A DNA stretch of 64,000 nt from Ginsengibacter hankyongi (GTDB taxonomy: Bacteria > Bacteroidota > Bacteroidia > Chitinophagales > Chitinophagaceae): the NCBI RefSeq assembly GCF_008710285.1, contig NZ_VYQF01000005.1, positions 186,001-250,000 on the forward strand. Direction: 5' to 3'. This document shows positions 16,720 to 25,810 of the stretch, piece by piece; the first letter of the stretch is position 1; each line of letters starts with the position of its first letter. Made by a program: the position numbers and the translations under genes. The notes beneath the pieces are model-generated. The model was not told where the DNA came from, made no database searches, and saw only the letters and a list, made by a program, of their open reading frames with translations.

Positions 16720-18152
16720 TCGCTTTCAATGGTTACGAGAGCAGTCGCCTGTGGAACTAGTTCAATTTCCAGATAAATTGAATTGTTTTGGAATATAAAC
16801 AAATGTGGTTCCTTTATCAGTGCTGACGCCGATTCCAAAGTAATTACCTGGTTAGAAGTAAGTGTACCGGGACTTCCCATTTCTATCCATGTTGCATACG
16901 CGTTTGCATGAGTATCGTCAATTCTTTGTATATACACATCCTTTACATTAGGCAAGTGGTCTATGGTAGTTTTAATTAATTCAGTTTTTATAGCATGGCG
17001 AGGTAATGCGGAGTTGGTAAGTAGTAACTGTACCAGCCCTTTTTTCTTAATTACCCAAGCATCAACTGTTGCATGATGCCCCTCCACAGGCAGGATATCC
17101 TCACCTAATTGATGTAATAGTTCATAAGCCCGGTAAGAAGGCTTGGGAATTCCGTAAATATTTAAAAGCCCAAAGCCACCGTGAAAGGGGATAGACGAAA
17201 AATAATTTTCTTCAAAAATATCAGAGAAAGTCCAATAACTGTATCCCTGTACCTGTCCCCGGGCTTCCATAATAGTTTTAGTTATAAAAGCAGCCGCATA
17301 GGGCATATCATGTAATTCATCAAACGGATTGGAAGAAGTACTCCATTCAGTATAATAAACCGGTTTGTCACCCGCTTTTACTTTTGTGGCTATTACTTCC
17401 TCTCTTAGGACACTTCGCCGGCTGGCTGCCAGTTGAGCTAGTGTATCATCACCAGGTTTACCGAATGCGTCTGTGGGGTAGTGATGGGTAGATATAAAAT
17501 CGTAAGGCACCTGGTTCTTTTCACAATAATCCCTGAATTCTGTTATCCATGCATTTCCTGCAGTAGCCGGGCCACCAACTTTTAATGAAGCATCAACTGC
17601 TTTAATGGCTTTTGCCGCATACTGATACAGTAAAAAATAATCCTGTTGAGTTCCCGTCCAAAATGTAGAAAGATTTGGCTCGTTCCACACTTCAAAATAC
17701 CACTCGCGCACGTTTTCTAAACCATACCTTGTAACCCAATGCTGAACAAGAAGGTTAATAAGGGTCTCCCATGCCGTAAAGTCACGTGGTGGTGTTATAT
17801 TGCCTTTGTAATGAAAAACGGTATCAGCGCCGGATGAAAGGGTTAATGGCATAAATGAAAGCTCTGCAAACAGGCTCATACCTATAGAAAGGAGAAAATC
17901 ACACACCTGATCTGTGTTATAAAAAGAATACACCAGTGTATCATTTTGATTTACCAGGGTTCCCATATTGTCTGAAAGAATGCCATGGAACCGAACATGT
18001 TTAAACCCGAGCTCTGTATGGCAGCGGCTTAATTGTTTCTGCCAGTCGGCCCGTAAAGCAAGAGTGGCATGTCCACTACCTATCGTGTGTTCCCAGAAAT
18101 GAGGTAAGGCACTGCTAGCAGCCATTGTATTGCAAATAAAATCATCCTGCAT
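16716..18152 (-). CDS. GH39-family glycoside hydrolase (beta-xylosidase-like)
   Basis: A 478-residue clan GH-A enzyme. The N-terminal FWEHTIGSGHATLALRADWQ and HVRFHGI motifs are typical of GH39. The acid/base is E158 in WYFEVWNEPN and the nucleophile E269 in PVYYTEWS; YDFISTHHYP and GYSYWTFSDIFEE complete the barrel. A C-terminal beta-sandwich covers ~380-478. GH39 enzymes include retaining beta-xylosidases and alpha-iduronidases; xylosidase is the more likely role in Bacteroidota. No signal peptide is seen, so it would act on imported oligosaccharides. It overlaps the downstream GH144-like gene by four bases in a two-gene operon. Confidence 0.88.
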   Translation of the reverse strand: MQDDFICNTMAASSALPHFWEHTIGSGHATLALRADWQKQLSRCHTELGFKHVRFHGILSDNMGTLVNQNDTLVYSFYNTDQVCDFLLSIGMSLFAELSFMPLTLSSGADTVFHYKGNITPPRDFTAWETLINLLVQHWVTRYGLENVREWYFEVWNEPNLSTFWTGTQQDYFLLYQYAAKAIKAVDASLKVGGPATAGNAWITEFRDYCEKNQVPYDFISTHHYPTDAFGKPGDDTLAQLAASRRSVLREEVIATKVKAGDKPVYYTEWSTSSNPFDELHDMPYAAAFITKTIMEARGQVQGYSYWTFSDIFEENYFSSIPFHGGFGLLNIYGIPKPSYRAYELLHQLGEDILPVEGHHATVDAWVIKKKGLVQLLLTNSALPRHAIKTELIKTTIDHLPNVKDVYIQRIDDTHANAYATWIEMGSPGTLTSNQVITLESASALIKEPHLFIFQNNSIYLEIELVPQATALVTIESE

Positions 18153-18536
18153 CCAGTATAATTAAGAAATTATCAAACATAGCGAGATACATTGTTACAT
18201 CAATAAATTAGAGGAATTAAATTGACGAAAAAACTGGTAATAACAGTCACGCTTACCCGATATGTTAACTTCAAAGTGGCTCTATTAAACCAGCAGTGAA
18301 ATTAGAATTGAACTATATCTTTCTAAACTCTTTTGTATAATTTTTCAAGGCCCATAATGCATTTCCCGCTAACTACAGATAAATAATATCCTTTATTGCC
18401 TGTCACTCCAAAGTAATAAATTTCGTATCTATGTATTTAAGCGGGAAATGTGTTTTGCATTCCATGATTTAATTATAAAAAAATATAGTTTCCCCTTCAA
18501 TCAAAAGTGATAAAAAGTGATGATTAAAACCATAAT
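18153..18536. other. Intergenic region carrying an inverted repeat pair
   Basis: No gene was found. The region contains CATTTCCCGCT at 18360-18370 and its exact reverse complement AGCGGGAAATG at 18440-18450, 69 bases apart. The second arm lies in a ~35-base motif that recurs near 43978. Confidence 0.6.
18431..18465 (+). repeat. Dispersed motif, copy 1
   Basis: ATGTATTTAAGCGGGAAATG followed by a GTTTTGCATTCCAT-type tail matches 43978-44009 (ATGTATTAAGGGAAATGCG, then GTTCCGCACTCCAT) with a few substitutions and a small gap. Both copies are intergenic. Confidence 0.5.
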
Positions 18537-18698
18537 TTAATCCATCTTCTTCTTGACGCTGCGACCCACCTCTTGTGCTTTAGATTTCACTTTTTGTGCT
18601 ACCTCTTTGGTTTTGTCAGCAATTTCATGGGAAGTATGCTCCGTCTTCTTTTCTGCTTTGTGAGCGTCTTTTTTAATTTGATCTTTTAGATTTGACAT
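18537..18698 (-). CDS. Small lysine-rich helical protein (53 residues)
   Basis: The frame from ATG at 18698 to TAA at 18537 encodes MSNLKDQIKKDAHKAEKKTE, then HEIADKTKEVAQKVKSKAQE and a basic tail. It is highly charged, has no Cys or Trp, and shows repeated K-x-x-E/A-x-x-V 11-mer-like spacing, as in LEA-like or CsbD-like stress proteins. Length and composition argue for a real small gene, since random AT-rich DNA would not give this amphipathic pattern. Function is inferred only from composition; desiccation or stress protection is one possibility. Confidence 0.6.
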   Translation of the reverse strand: MSNLKDQIKKDAHKAEKKTEHTSHEIADKTKEVAQKVKSKAQEVGRSVKKKMD

Positions 18699-19271
18699 GT
18701 TATAAGTTTTAGTTTATAGCCTTAAAAATCATGCCATCCCACTTTAGATTTTATTATTCACTTAAAGTGGCAAGGAACAATTGAAAAGAGAGCGGGCAGG
18801 GGGAATGGATGGTTATTCTTAAGATGTAGTATAAATTGGCTTGTTATGATAGCATGAGCAGGATTCAACGCCTATATTAAATCATCATCCGAAAAACTGA
18901 AATACTTTTGATGAAATGTTATGATCAGTTGATCCTGAGCAGCAATATCGGGGATTTTGCCGCTTCTTTGATATGCAACATTTAACGGTATGTTAATATC
19001 GGTTATGCGGGTTTAAAAAGTAACTATATAATATTTAGAACCACAACGTAATAAAAACTAACGGTAATGGCTATTGTAAATTTAAATAGAGTAGCTTTTG
19101 GAAATAAAATAAAAAATTACACCGCCGGTTTGTAGAATACAGCGGTAACGGATATGATTATCTGTCCTATAACATTGATTATTTTAAAAATTAGAATATC
19201 AATAAAATTTATTTCAGTTAGTTAGATCAATTTTTATAAATTACGCTTCTTCTAAGAAAATATATTTTGAA
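18699..19271. other. Gene-free stretch before GMC oxidoreductase operon
   Basis: About 570 AT-rich bases between divergent genes. I found no convincing open frame or RNA; it presumably carries the promoter of the downstream two-gene operon, but I see no clear TAnnTTTG match. Confidence 0.5.
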
Positions 19272-19805
19272 ATGAACCGACGCTCAACCTTAAAAACTTT
19301 ACTGATAATTTCTACAGGCGCTGCTTTACTACCTTCATGTTTACCGGATGAAAAAAAATCTTCCATCTCTTTAAAGAATATTAAGATAAACGGAAAGGAT
19401 GAAGAGCTGCTTTCGGATTTAAGTGAAACTATCATTCCAAAAACAAATACACCGGGAGCAAAAGATGTTTCTGCCCATCTTTTTACTTTAATGATGATTG
19501 ACTATTGTTATGCTCCGGCCGACCAGGATAAGTTTGTAAAGGGATTAAAAGAATTTGAAGATTTTTCCAAAAAGAAGTTTGATAAGTCATTTTTAAGATG
19601 TTTTGCATCTGAAAGAGCAGAAATATTAAAATCGATAGAAAGCAAAAAAGATATTCCTGAGAATGTTGCCTTCTTTTATAACACAACGAAAAGGTTAGTG
19701 CTACAGGCATTTACTAAATCAAAATATTATTTAACCAAAGTACAGGTTTATGAACTCGTGCCCGGAAAATTCTACGGTTGCGTTCCTGTTAAAAAAGCAA
19801 GCTAA
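19272..19805 (+). CDS. Gluconate 2-dehydrogenase subunit 3-family protein
   Basis: A 177-residue small-subunit protein. It begins MNRRSTLKTLLIISTGAALLPSC, a twin-arginine-like export signal with a hydrophobic stretch and a possible lipobox Cys. The body (ELLSDLSETIIPKTNTPGAKDVSAHLF, later FFYNTTKRLVLQAFTKSKYY) matches PF13618. In this family the small subunit carries the partnered GMC flavoprotein across the membrane by the Tat route, since the large subunit lacks its own signal. That partner starts 8 bases downstream. Confidence 0.87.
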   Translation: MNRRSTLKTLLIISTGAALLPSCLPDEKKSSISLKNIKINGKDEELLSDLSETIIPKTNTPGAKDVSAHLFTLMMIDYCYAPADQDKFVKGLKEFEDFSKKKFDKSFLRCFASERAEILKSIESKKDIPENVAFFYNTTKRLVLQAFTKSKYYLTKVQVYELVPGKFYGCVPVKKAS

Positions 19806-19813
19806 TTAAAGAT

Positions 19814-21520
19814 ATGGGAGATACTAAACAAGCACGGACTTTTGATGCGATTGTAATCGGTTCAGGAATGAGCGGTGGATGGGCAGCAAAGGAATTTTGT
19901 GAAAAAGGATTAGAAACTTTGGTGTTGGAGAGAGGAAGAGATGTAAAGCACATAAAGGACTATCCAACTACAAATATGATGCCTTGGGAGTTTAAACACC
20001 GTGGAGAAATTCCCTACGATATACGCGAGGCCAATCCTGTAATCAGCAGGTGCTATGCTTTCCGTGAAGATGCCATGCATTTTTTTGTAAAAGATACTGA
20101 GCATCCATATATCCAGGATAAACCTTTTGACTGGATACGCGGATACCAGGTAGGTGGCAAATCTATTATGTGGGCCCGGCAAACACAACGATGGAGCGAT
20201 TTTGATTTTGAAGGCCCCGCAAGAGATGGCTTTGCTGTTGATTGGCCGATACGCTATAAAGATATAGCGCCATGGTATAGCTATGTAGAAAAGTTTGCCG
20301 GCATATCCGGCAATAAAGATGGGCTTCCTAATCTGCCTGATGGAGAATTCTTACCGCCGCTGGAATTGACTTGCGTAGAAAATTATTTCAAAGAAATTGT
20401 TGCTAAAAATTTTAAGGGTAGAGATGTGATCTATGGCCGTTGTGCTCATTTAACAGAGCCAAAGCAAATACATATTGACCAGGGAAGGGGCCAATGCCAG
20501 AACAGGGATCTTTGCCAGCGAGGTTGTCCGTTCGGTGGATATTTTAATGCCAATGCTACCACCATACCGTGGGCTCTGAAAACAGGCAATATGACGCTGC
20601 GCCCTTTTTCGGTTGTGCATTCTATTATTTATGACGATGCTAAAGGAAAGGCAGTTGGAGTGCAGGTAATTGATGCGAATACAAAAGAATCAATCGAATA
20701 TTATGCGCCGGTAATTTTTGTAAATGCAGGGGCATATAATACAAACCTTATTTTGCTGAATTCAAAATCAAAACGATTCCCTAACGGTTTGGGAAATGAT
20801 AATGGAATTCTTGGCAAATATGCAGCTTTCCATAATTACAGGGCAGAAATCAGTGCAAAATATGATGGCTTCCCCGACACGACCAGCAAAGGTGGAAGAA
20901 GGCCAACAAGCGCCTACATGCCACGTTTCAGGAATTTATACAAACAGGAAACCGACTTTTTGCGTGGATACGCATTAACTTTTAGTGCCAGAAGATGGCC
21001 AAACAATGATACCAATGGATTTGGACAAAACCTTAAAGAGAATTTACTGGCAGAGCCTACACTAGGCCCCTGGTATGTTGGCTCACAAATGATGGGAGAA
21101 ACCATTCCAAAAGAAACCAACTTCCTTAGTTTGGATGCCGATAAAAAAGATGACTGGGGAGTACCTTTATTAAAAATCAATATTGATTATGATGACAATG
21201 ATGAAAAGATGATCAAAGATTTCTTTGAGCAGATGACGGAAATGTATACAAAGGCAGGCTTCACCGATATTAAAACATCAGACTCCAAACAAGCACCGGG
21301 ATTGGATATTCATCATATGGGCGGCGTAAGAATGGGTAAAGATCCTAAAACTTCAATGCTTAATAAATGGCATCAGTTTCATAATTGTTCCAATGTTTTT
21401 GTAACTGATGGCGCGTGTATGACTTCCACATCTACGCAAAACCCATCGTTGACATTTATGGCAATGACGGCACGTGCAGCAAATTATGCAGTGGAACAAT
21501 TGAAGAAAGGGGAAATATAA
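19814..21520 (+). CDS. GMC-family FAD-dependent sugar/alcohol oxidoreductase
   Basis: A 568-residue large subunit. The FAD-binding GSGMSGGWAAKEFCEKGLETLVLERG lies at ~15-40, and VGGKSIMWARQTQRWSDFDF is the GMC signature region. CQNRDLCQRGCPFGG is a Cys-rich segment typical of the gluconate-dehydrogenase branch. The C-terminal HHMGGVRMGKDP and TSTQNPSLTFMAMTARAA carry the catalytic His/Asn pair. It has no signal peptide and is expected to be co-exported with the preceding subunit. Bacteroidota homologues include glucoside 3-dehydrogenase-type enzymes; the exact substrate is open. No cytochrome c subunit is encoded beside it. Confidence 0.9.
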   Translation: MGDTKQARTFDAIVIGSGMSGGWAAKEFCEKGLETLVLERGRDVKHIKDYPTTNMMPWEFKHRGEIPYDIREANPVISRCYAFREDAMHFFVKDTEHPYIQDKPFDWIRGYQVGGKSIMWARQTQRWSDFDFEGPARDGFAVDWPIRYKDIAPWYSYVEKFAGISGNKDGLPNLPDGEFLPPLELTCVENYFKEIVAKNFKGRDVIYGRCAHLTEPKQIHIDQGRGQCQNRDLCQRGCPFGGYFNANATTIPWALKTGNMTLRPFSVVHSIIYDDAKGKAVGVQVIDANTKESIEYYAPVIFVNAGAYNTNLILLNSKSKRFPNGLGNDNGILGKYAAFHNYRAEISAKYDGFPDTTSKGGRRPTSAYMPRFRNLYKQETDFLRGYALTFSARRWPNNDTNGFGQNLKENLLAEPTLGPWYVGSQMMGETIPKETNFLSLDADKKDDWGVPLLKINIDYDDNDEKMIKDFFEQMTEMYTKAGFTDIKTSDSKQAPGLDIHHMGGVRMGKDPKTSMLNKWHQFHNCSNVFVTDGACMTSTSTQNPSLTFMAMTARAANYAVEQLKKGEI

Positions 21521-21684
21521 ATTTCTTTGATTTCAATATTTTGATAATAAGGCAAACATCTAAAAAAGCCGGCGTTGAATATTGCCTGAACCATGAAGTA
21601 TAGTAATCAAAACTTAATCTGAGAGTTATTAAATTTGATAACAAAATAAAACAGATTATGATGACAACAACCACAGAATATTAA

Positions 21685-22310
21685 TTTTTACATAATCGCT
21701 CATCAGCTCATTGATCTGGTTATGCGTATAATCAACAAATTTTTTCCACTGATCAGGGTGTTTTGTAATAGAGTAATTGACATTGCGATCGACAGGAGGG
21801 AACCTTTTCCACCAATAACAATTGCTGTGCCAATCGGGTTTTGAAAAATAAGCGCCTACCCAAAAATTCTCTTTCCTAAAAGCATTAAAATTTCTTTGGT
21901 AACATTAGCGGATCTGATGAAAATGGACAGTCCATATCTGTGATTTTATAGTCGGTGTATTTACTGTAGAACATACAAAAACCTCCGTGATGTTTGTAAT
22001 AAAAATGACATATTTCATTCCAGCGTCTTTGGCTGCAGCCGTCCCCTTATCAGGGTCAAATTTTGTGGGATTAAAAGTTTTTAATCAAAATAATCTTCAG
22101 CGCCCTTTTGCACTCTCGCTCCCGTAGCCCATTCCTACGTCCTCGGGGCAAATGCTCCAGCTTTCCACAATGCTTTTCTGACTGTAATCTCCCCAATGCA
22201 TTAATAACCCAAATTTCAAGTCCTACCACTGCTCCAATTTTTTTTGAATTAAAGTATCGGGATCGGGATAATACAGAAAAAAAAGCCAATCTTCAAAAAT
22301 GGTTTTTTAA
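21685..22310 (-). pseudogene. Decayed GH29 alpha-L-fucosidase
   Basis: Minus-strand fragments in shifting frames line up with one GH29 protein. In order they are PDPDTLIQKKLEQW-stop-DLKFGLLMHWG, then SWSICPEDVGMGYGSESAKG-stop, then FNPTKFDPDKGTAAAKDAGMKYVIFIT, then a shift to KHHGGFCMFYSKYTDYKITD, and finally ENFWVGAYFSKPDWHSNCYWW with RFPPVDRNVNYSITKHPDQW and NQINELMSDY. HWG, KHHGGFCMF and YFSKPDWHS are GH29 landmarks. At least two stops and two frameshifts are present, and everything after MSDY, including the catalytic-nucleophile region, is missing. It lies just downstream of the fucose operon, which has an intact but different GH29 gene. Confidence 0.85.
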
Positions 22311-22349
22311 TTCTCATGTTGCGATTTTTATTTGTTTTGCAATAGCCTT

Positions 22350-22802
22350 TTAATCTTCATGAAATACTTCTTCCATACTGCTCCAAATCTGTTTTTTCGA
22401 AGCGGCATCTGGTAAAGGTTGCTGACATGGATCGGTTTCTTTCCACCAGCGTTGAGTAGCGCTGTCTGCAGCCATTTTTTTCATATCCTTATCAAAGTCG
22501 TTTCCTGTGTATTCAAAATAACTAAACAATAGCAATTCACCATTTATTTTTTTCAGGAAGATAGAATAGTTTTGAATGTTACATTCTGTAATTTTTTTCT
22601 GCACTTCGGGCCAAACGGCAGCGTGTAATTTTTTATAATATTCCATTTTCTCAGGCCTCAATCCCGTGACCATGCCAAATCGTAAAACGTGTTTATTTGT
22701 TTGTTTACTGGCAGATGTCGATTCGGTTTTTTGATTTTGTTTACATGCAGAAAGACTTAGCATTGCTGCAAAACAGAGGATTAAAATTTTTTTAAAAGAC
22801 AT
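22350..22802 (-). CDS. L-rhamnose/fucose mutarotase-family lipoprotein
   Basis: A 150-residue protein of the RhaM-like mutarotase family (PF05336): LRFGMVTGLRPEKMEYYKKLHAAVWPEVQKKI is the signature start, followed by NYSIFL, LLFSYFEYTG and the C-terminal RWWKETDPCQQPLPDA stretch. Such enzymes interconvert alpha and beta anomers of deoxy sugars. Unusually, the N-terminus is a lipoprotein signal (LILCFAAMLSLSAC, lipid Cys at ~20), which places it outside the cytoplasm. Next to fucosidase and fucose-oxidation genes it probably acts on fucose released in the periplasm, feeding the symporter gene 16 bases upstream. Confidence 0.87.
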   Translation of the reverse strand: MSFKKILILCFAAMLSLSACKQNQKTESTSASKQTNKHVLRFGMVTGLRPEKMEYYKKLHAAVWPEVQKKITECNIQNYSIFLKKINGELLLFSYFEYTGNDFDKDMKKMAADSATQRWWKETDPCQQPLPDAASKKQIWSSMEEVFHED

Positions 22803-22818
22803 TTTTTATTTGTTTTGA

Positions 22819-24471
22819 TTAATGAAAAATGCTGTATAACACTACCATCACCAATAATAGAAGCGCTGATAAAAATTTATAATTACCGACACCCTTCCAG
22901 CCTTTATCCTGTAAAGGTTCCCATGGCGATTTCCAATAGAGCGTATTACTTTCAGCCGTATGATGTACCGGAAAATAATACGAGAAGGAAATCTGCATAA
23001 TGCCACATGCAATGAATAAATAAAAAGCCATCATCATAGATGGTATTTGACCGATTACCGAATCCGGAAATATTTTATTGATAACAAAAACTCCTGCTCC
23101 CAGTGCGGAGCCCAGCCACAAAGTATATTGCGCAGATTTGGCGGAAGCCTTTTTCCAAAATATGCCCAGTAAAAAAACTGTTGAGATAGGTGGCGCAATG
23201 TGTGCAATTATATCGTTAATACCATTGAATAAACTTTCATACTGGTCAATTAGCGGTAATAATCCAAGAGAAAAAACAAGCGCGGCTACTGCTGATATTC
23301 TCCCTGCTTTTACTAACTGCTTATCGTTTGTTTGCGGCTTGTGGCGCTTATACAAATCATAACTTACCAATGTGGCAATCGAATTTAAAGCGCCGGAGAT
23401 CTGGCTCATCAGCCCTGATAATAAAGCGGCAACTAAAATTCCCACAAGACCGGTGGGTACCAACTCTGTAATCATTAAGGTATAAATTCCCTTTGTATCC
23501 GTAACCATTTTTCCGGTTGCATCAAGGTGTTGTACGGAATGAATATCAAACAATCCTTTTTGCGCAAGCACGTAAGCCATCAGGCCGGGCAACACAAAAA
23601 TGAATACGGGCAATATTTTAATAAAGCCGCAAAATAAAGCGCCACTCCTTGCCTGGTTGGTATCTTTGGCTCCCAGAACTCTTTGGACAATAGTTTGATC
23701 GGCACACCAATACCATATTCCCAAAACAGGGTATCCTAAAAACACCGCCATCCACGACATGCCGCTTTTATCGCCCATTGGCCGCAGCATTGAAACTTTA
23801 TCCATATGTCCAGTAGTATGAAGTAGATTGGTAATGCCATGCCAGCCACCAACTTTATTATAACATATTGCCGTGATAATAATTGCCCCGGTCAACAACA
23901 CAATTGTTTGAATAGATTCTGTTACCACCACCGCCCTCAATCCGCCAATGATGGTGTATAGCCCTGTTAACAGAGCAATAACAGTTATACTAACGTACAT
24001 GTTTACCCCAAATAAAGTTTTCAAAACAATGCCGCCAGCTAAAAATGAAAAAGCAATGTGTATGATAATTGCTGACAATATAGAAATGATGGCCAGCCAG
24101 TCGCGGCAGGCTTTGTTGTATCGCTTCTCCAGGAAATCCGGCAGCGTAGCAACTTTTGATTTCATATAAAAAGGCACAAAAAATAATGCCAGCAAAATCA
24201 ATGTGAAGGCTGCCATCCATTCAAAATTGCCATTGAGCAAGCCGGTATCAAAGCCAGACTGGGCAAGGCTCACCAAATGAAGGCAGGAAATATTGGTAGC
24301 AAATAAGGCAAGACCAATCATCGGCCATTTCAACGTTTTACCGGCCAAAAAATAATCGTTTGATTCATTGCCTGCAATCTTTTTCTTCTTTCTTAATCCG
24401 GCCCAAAGGCCTATGGCAACAATACCGGTGATATACAAAACACTAATCGTTATATCTATTCTTTTTATCAT
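22819..24471 (-). CDS. Sodium/solute symporter (SSS family), probably fucose or related sugar
   Basis: A 550-residue transporter with about 14 hydrophobic segments. SSS landmarks are DYFLAGKTLKWPMIGLALFATNIS near the N-terminus, FLEKRYNKACR, GGLRAVVVTESIQTIVLLTG, and LVAALLSGLMSQISGALNSIATLVSYDLYK in TM8, which includes sodium-site Ser/Thr residues. The protein resembles the sugar branch (SglT-like) of the family. Position between a mutarotase and a fuconate-dehydratase-like gene suggests import of L-fucose or a product of fucosidase action. Specificity is inference from context. Confidence 0.88.
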   Translation of the reverse strand: MIKRIDITISVLYITGIVAIGLWAGLRKKKKIAGNESNDYFLAGKTLKWPMIGLALFATNISCLHLVSLAQSGFDTGLLNGNFEWMAAFTLILLALFFVPFYMKSKVATLPDFLEKRYNKACRDWLAIISILSAIIIHIAFSFLAGGIVLKTLFGVNMYVSITVIALLTGLYTIIGGLRAVVVTESIQTIVLLTGAIIITAICYNKVGGWHGITNLLHTTGHMDKVSMLRPMGDKSGMSWMAVFLGYPVLGIWYWCADQTIVQRVLGAKDTNQARSGALFCGFIKILPVFIFVLPGLMAYVLAQKGLFDIHSVQHLDATGKMVTDTKGIYTLMITELVPTGLVGILVAALLSGLMSQISGALNSIATLVSYDLYKRHKPQTNDKQLVKAGRISAVAALVFSLGLLPLIDQYESLFNGINDIIAHIAPPISTVFLLGIFWKKASAKSAQYTLWLGSALGAGVFVINKIFPDSVIGQIPSMMMAFYLFIACGIMQISFSYYFPVHHTAESNTLYWKSPWEPLQDKGWKGVGNYKFLSALLLLVMVVLYSIFH

Positions 24472-24485
24472 CGGTTTTAATCAGA

Positions 24486-25709
24486 TTAAATCTTTAAATC
24501 GCAACTGCTACCAGTTTCCTGCGGTGTTTTATAAACACCATTTTCTATTATTGCCGGGTGAACAAAATGTTTTTGAAGATGAGGAATGTGTTCAAGAAAC
24601 AATGCTTCATGGCCAAGGGAAATATGATTGAACAAAACTAAGTGTTGATGCAGTTGCCCCATATCACCTACATGCGGCACCACGGGTATTCCAAATTTTT
24701 TGCACAAAAGGCTAACCGTTATAAATTCACTTACACCACCAACACGCACTGCATCCACTTGTATAAAATCAGCGCACTTGGCTTGTAAATAATTTTTAAA
24801 AATTATCCTGTTGGGTACATGCTCGCCAAGGGCTAATTTAGTTGGTGCAATTGCATTGGCTAATGTTTTATGCGCCAGCACATCATCGGGATGAGTGGGC
24901 TCTTCAATCCAATAAGGATTGATTGATTGCAGTTGTTTACAAATTTTTATCGCTTGTGGTAATGTCCATTGCTGATTGGCGTCTAACATCACTTTCACTT
25001 TTTCACCTGCTGTTTCCCGAACAATATTGGCCCTACGGATATCTCTTTCACTGTCCGTTGAACCAACCTTTAATTTCATGGCAGTAAATCCTTCTGCCAC
25101 AGCTTTCTTACAATTTTCTCTCACCTTTTCATCCGGATAATTAAACCAGCCAATAGAAGTATCATAGCCAGTATAACCCGTCTCGATAATCTTTTCTCTT
25201 TCTTTTTTCCCCGCTATTTGCGATTGCATCAATTGCAAAGCCTGCTCTCTACTTAGTTCATCTTCCAAATAAGAAAGGTCTAAAGTGTTTAAGATCTGTT
25301 CGGGACTTAGATCAATTAAAAGTTTCCAAAGCGGCAACTTTCTTTTTTTTGCCCACAGATCATAACAGGCATTGGTAACCGAAGCAAGCCCGAGATGCAC
25401 TACTCCTTTATGTGGGCCCAGCCAGCGAAATTGCTGTTCGTTGGAAAGATCATTAAATACTTTTCCAAAATTTGCCATCAATTCTTCTATGTCTTTTCCA
25501 ATTAGTTTGTTGGCATAAAATTGTGCAGCCTTACATACCAAGTCGTTTCCTTCACCCAATGTAAAAGCAAAGCCAGAACCCATTATGTCGCTATCATCCA
25601 CCAGCTTCGTTACCGCATAAGAATAAGTTGGATCTTTATGAATAGCATCACTTCCTGCGCCATTTTCAAGGGCGAACCTTGCATCGTCAATTAGAATTTT
25701 TGTTATCAT
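24486..25709 (-). CDS. L-fuconate dehydratase-like enolase-superfamily enzyme
   Basis: Start at MITKILIDDARFALENGAGSDAIHKDP (25709, 407 residues); an upstream extension to 25817 is repeat-derived and non-homologous. The early GSDA.H.DP.YS motif is the hallmark of L-fuconate dehydratases. The enolase barrel shows AMKLKVGS (catalytic Lys), DANQQW, IEEPTHPDD and ALGEH as metal ligands, and VPHVGDMGQLHQH as the catalytic His region. The enzyme would turn L-fuconate into 2-keto-3-deoxy-L-fuconate in the oxidative fucose pathway, in the cytoplasm. It is 14 bases upstream of the symporter gene on the same strand. Confidence 0.9.
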   Translation of the reverse strand: MITKILIDDARFALENGAGSDAIHKDPTYSYAVTKLVDDSDIMGSGFAFTLGEGNDLVCKAAQFYANKLIGKDIEELMANFGKVFNDLSNEQQFRWLGPHKGVVHLGLASVTNACYDLWAKKRKLPLWKLLIDLSPEQILNTLDLSYLEDELSREQALQLMQSQIAGKKEREKIIETGYTGYDTSIGWFNYPDEKVRENCKKAVAEGFTAMKLKVGSTDSERDIRRANIVRETAGEKVKVMLDANQQWTLPQAIKICKQLQSINPYWIEEPTHPDDVLAHKTLANAIAPTKLALGEHVPNRIIFKNYLQAKCADFIQVDAVRVGGVSEFITVSLLCKKFGIPVVPHVGDMGQLHQHLVLFNHISLGHEALFLEHIPHLQKHFVHPAIIENGVYKTPQETGSSCDLKI

Positions 25710-25810
25710 AAATTTGCTATCACAAAAAGAAATGTAGCCACTATTATTTCTATAAGAATATTGGTGCGCAAAGAATTTTTCTAATTCGTCTTCGACGAAT
25801 TTTATTTTTA

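Noticed and set aside
22071-22289. Minus-strand open frame of 72 codons
   Set aside because: It is an out-of-frame reading of the decayed GH29 gene; the neighbouring frame gives FGLLMHWG and SWSICPEDVG.
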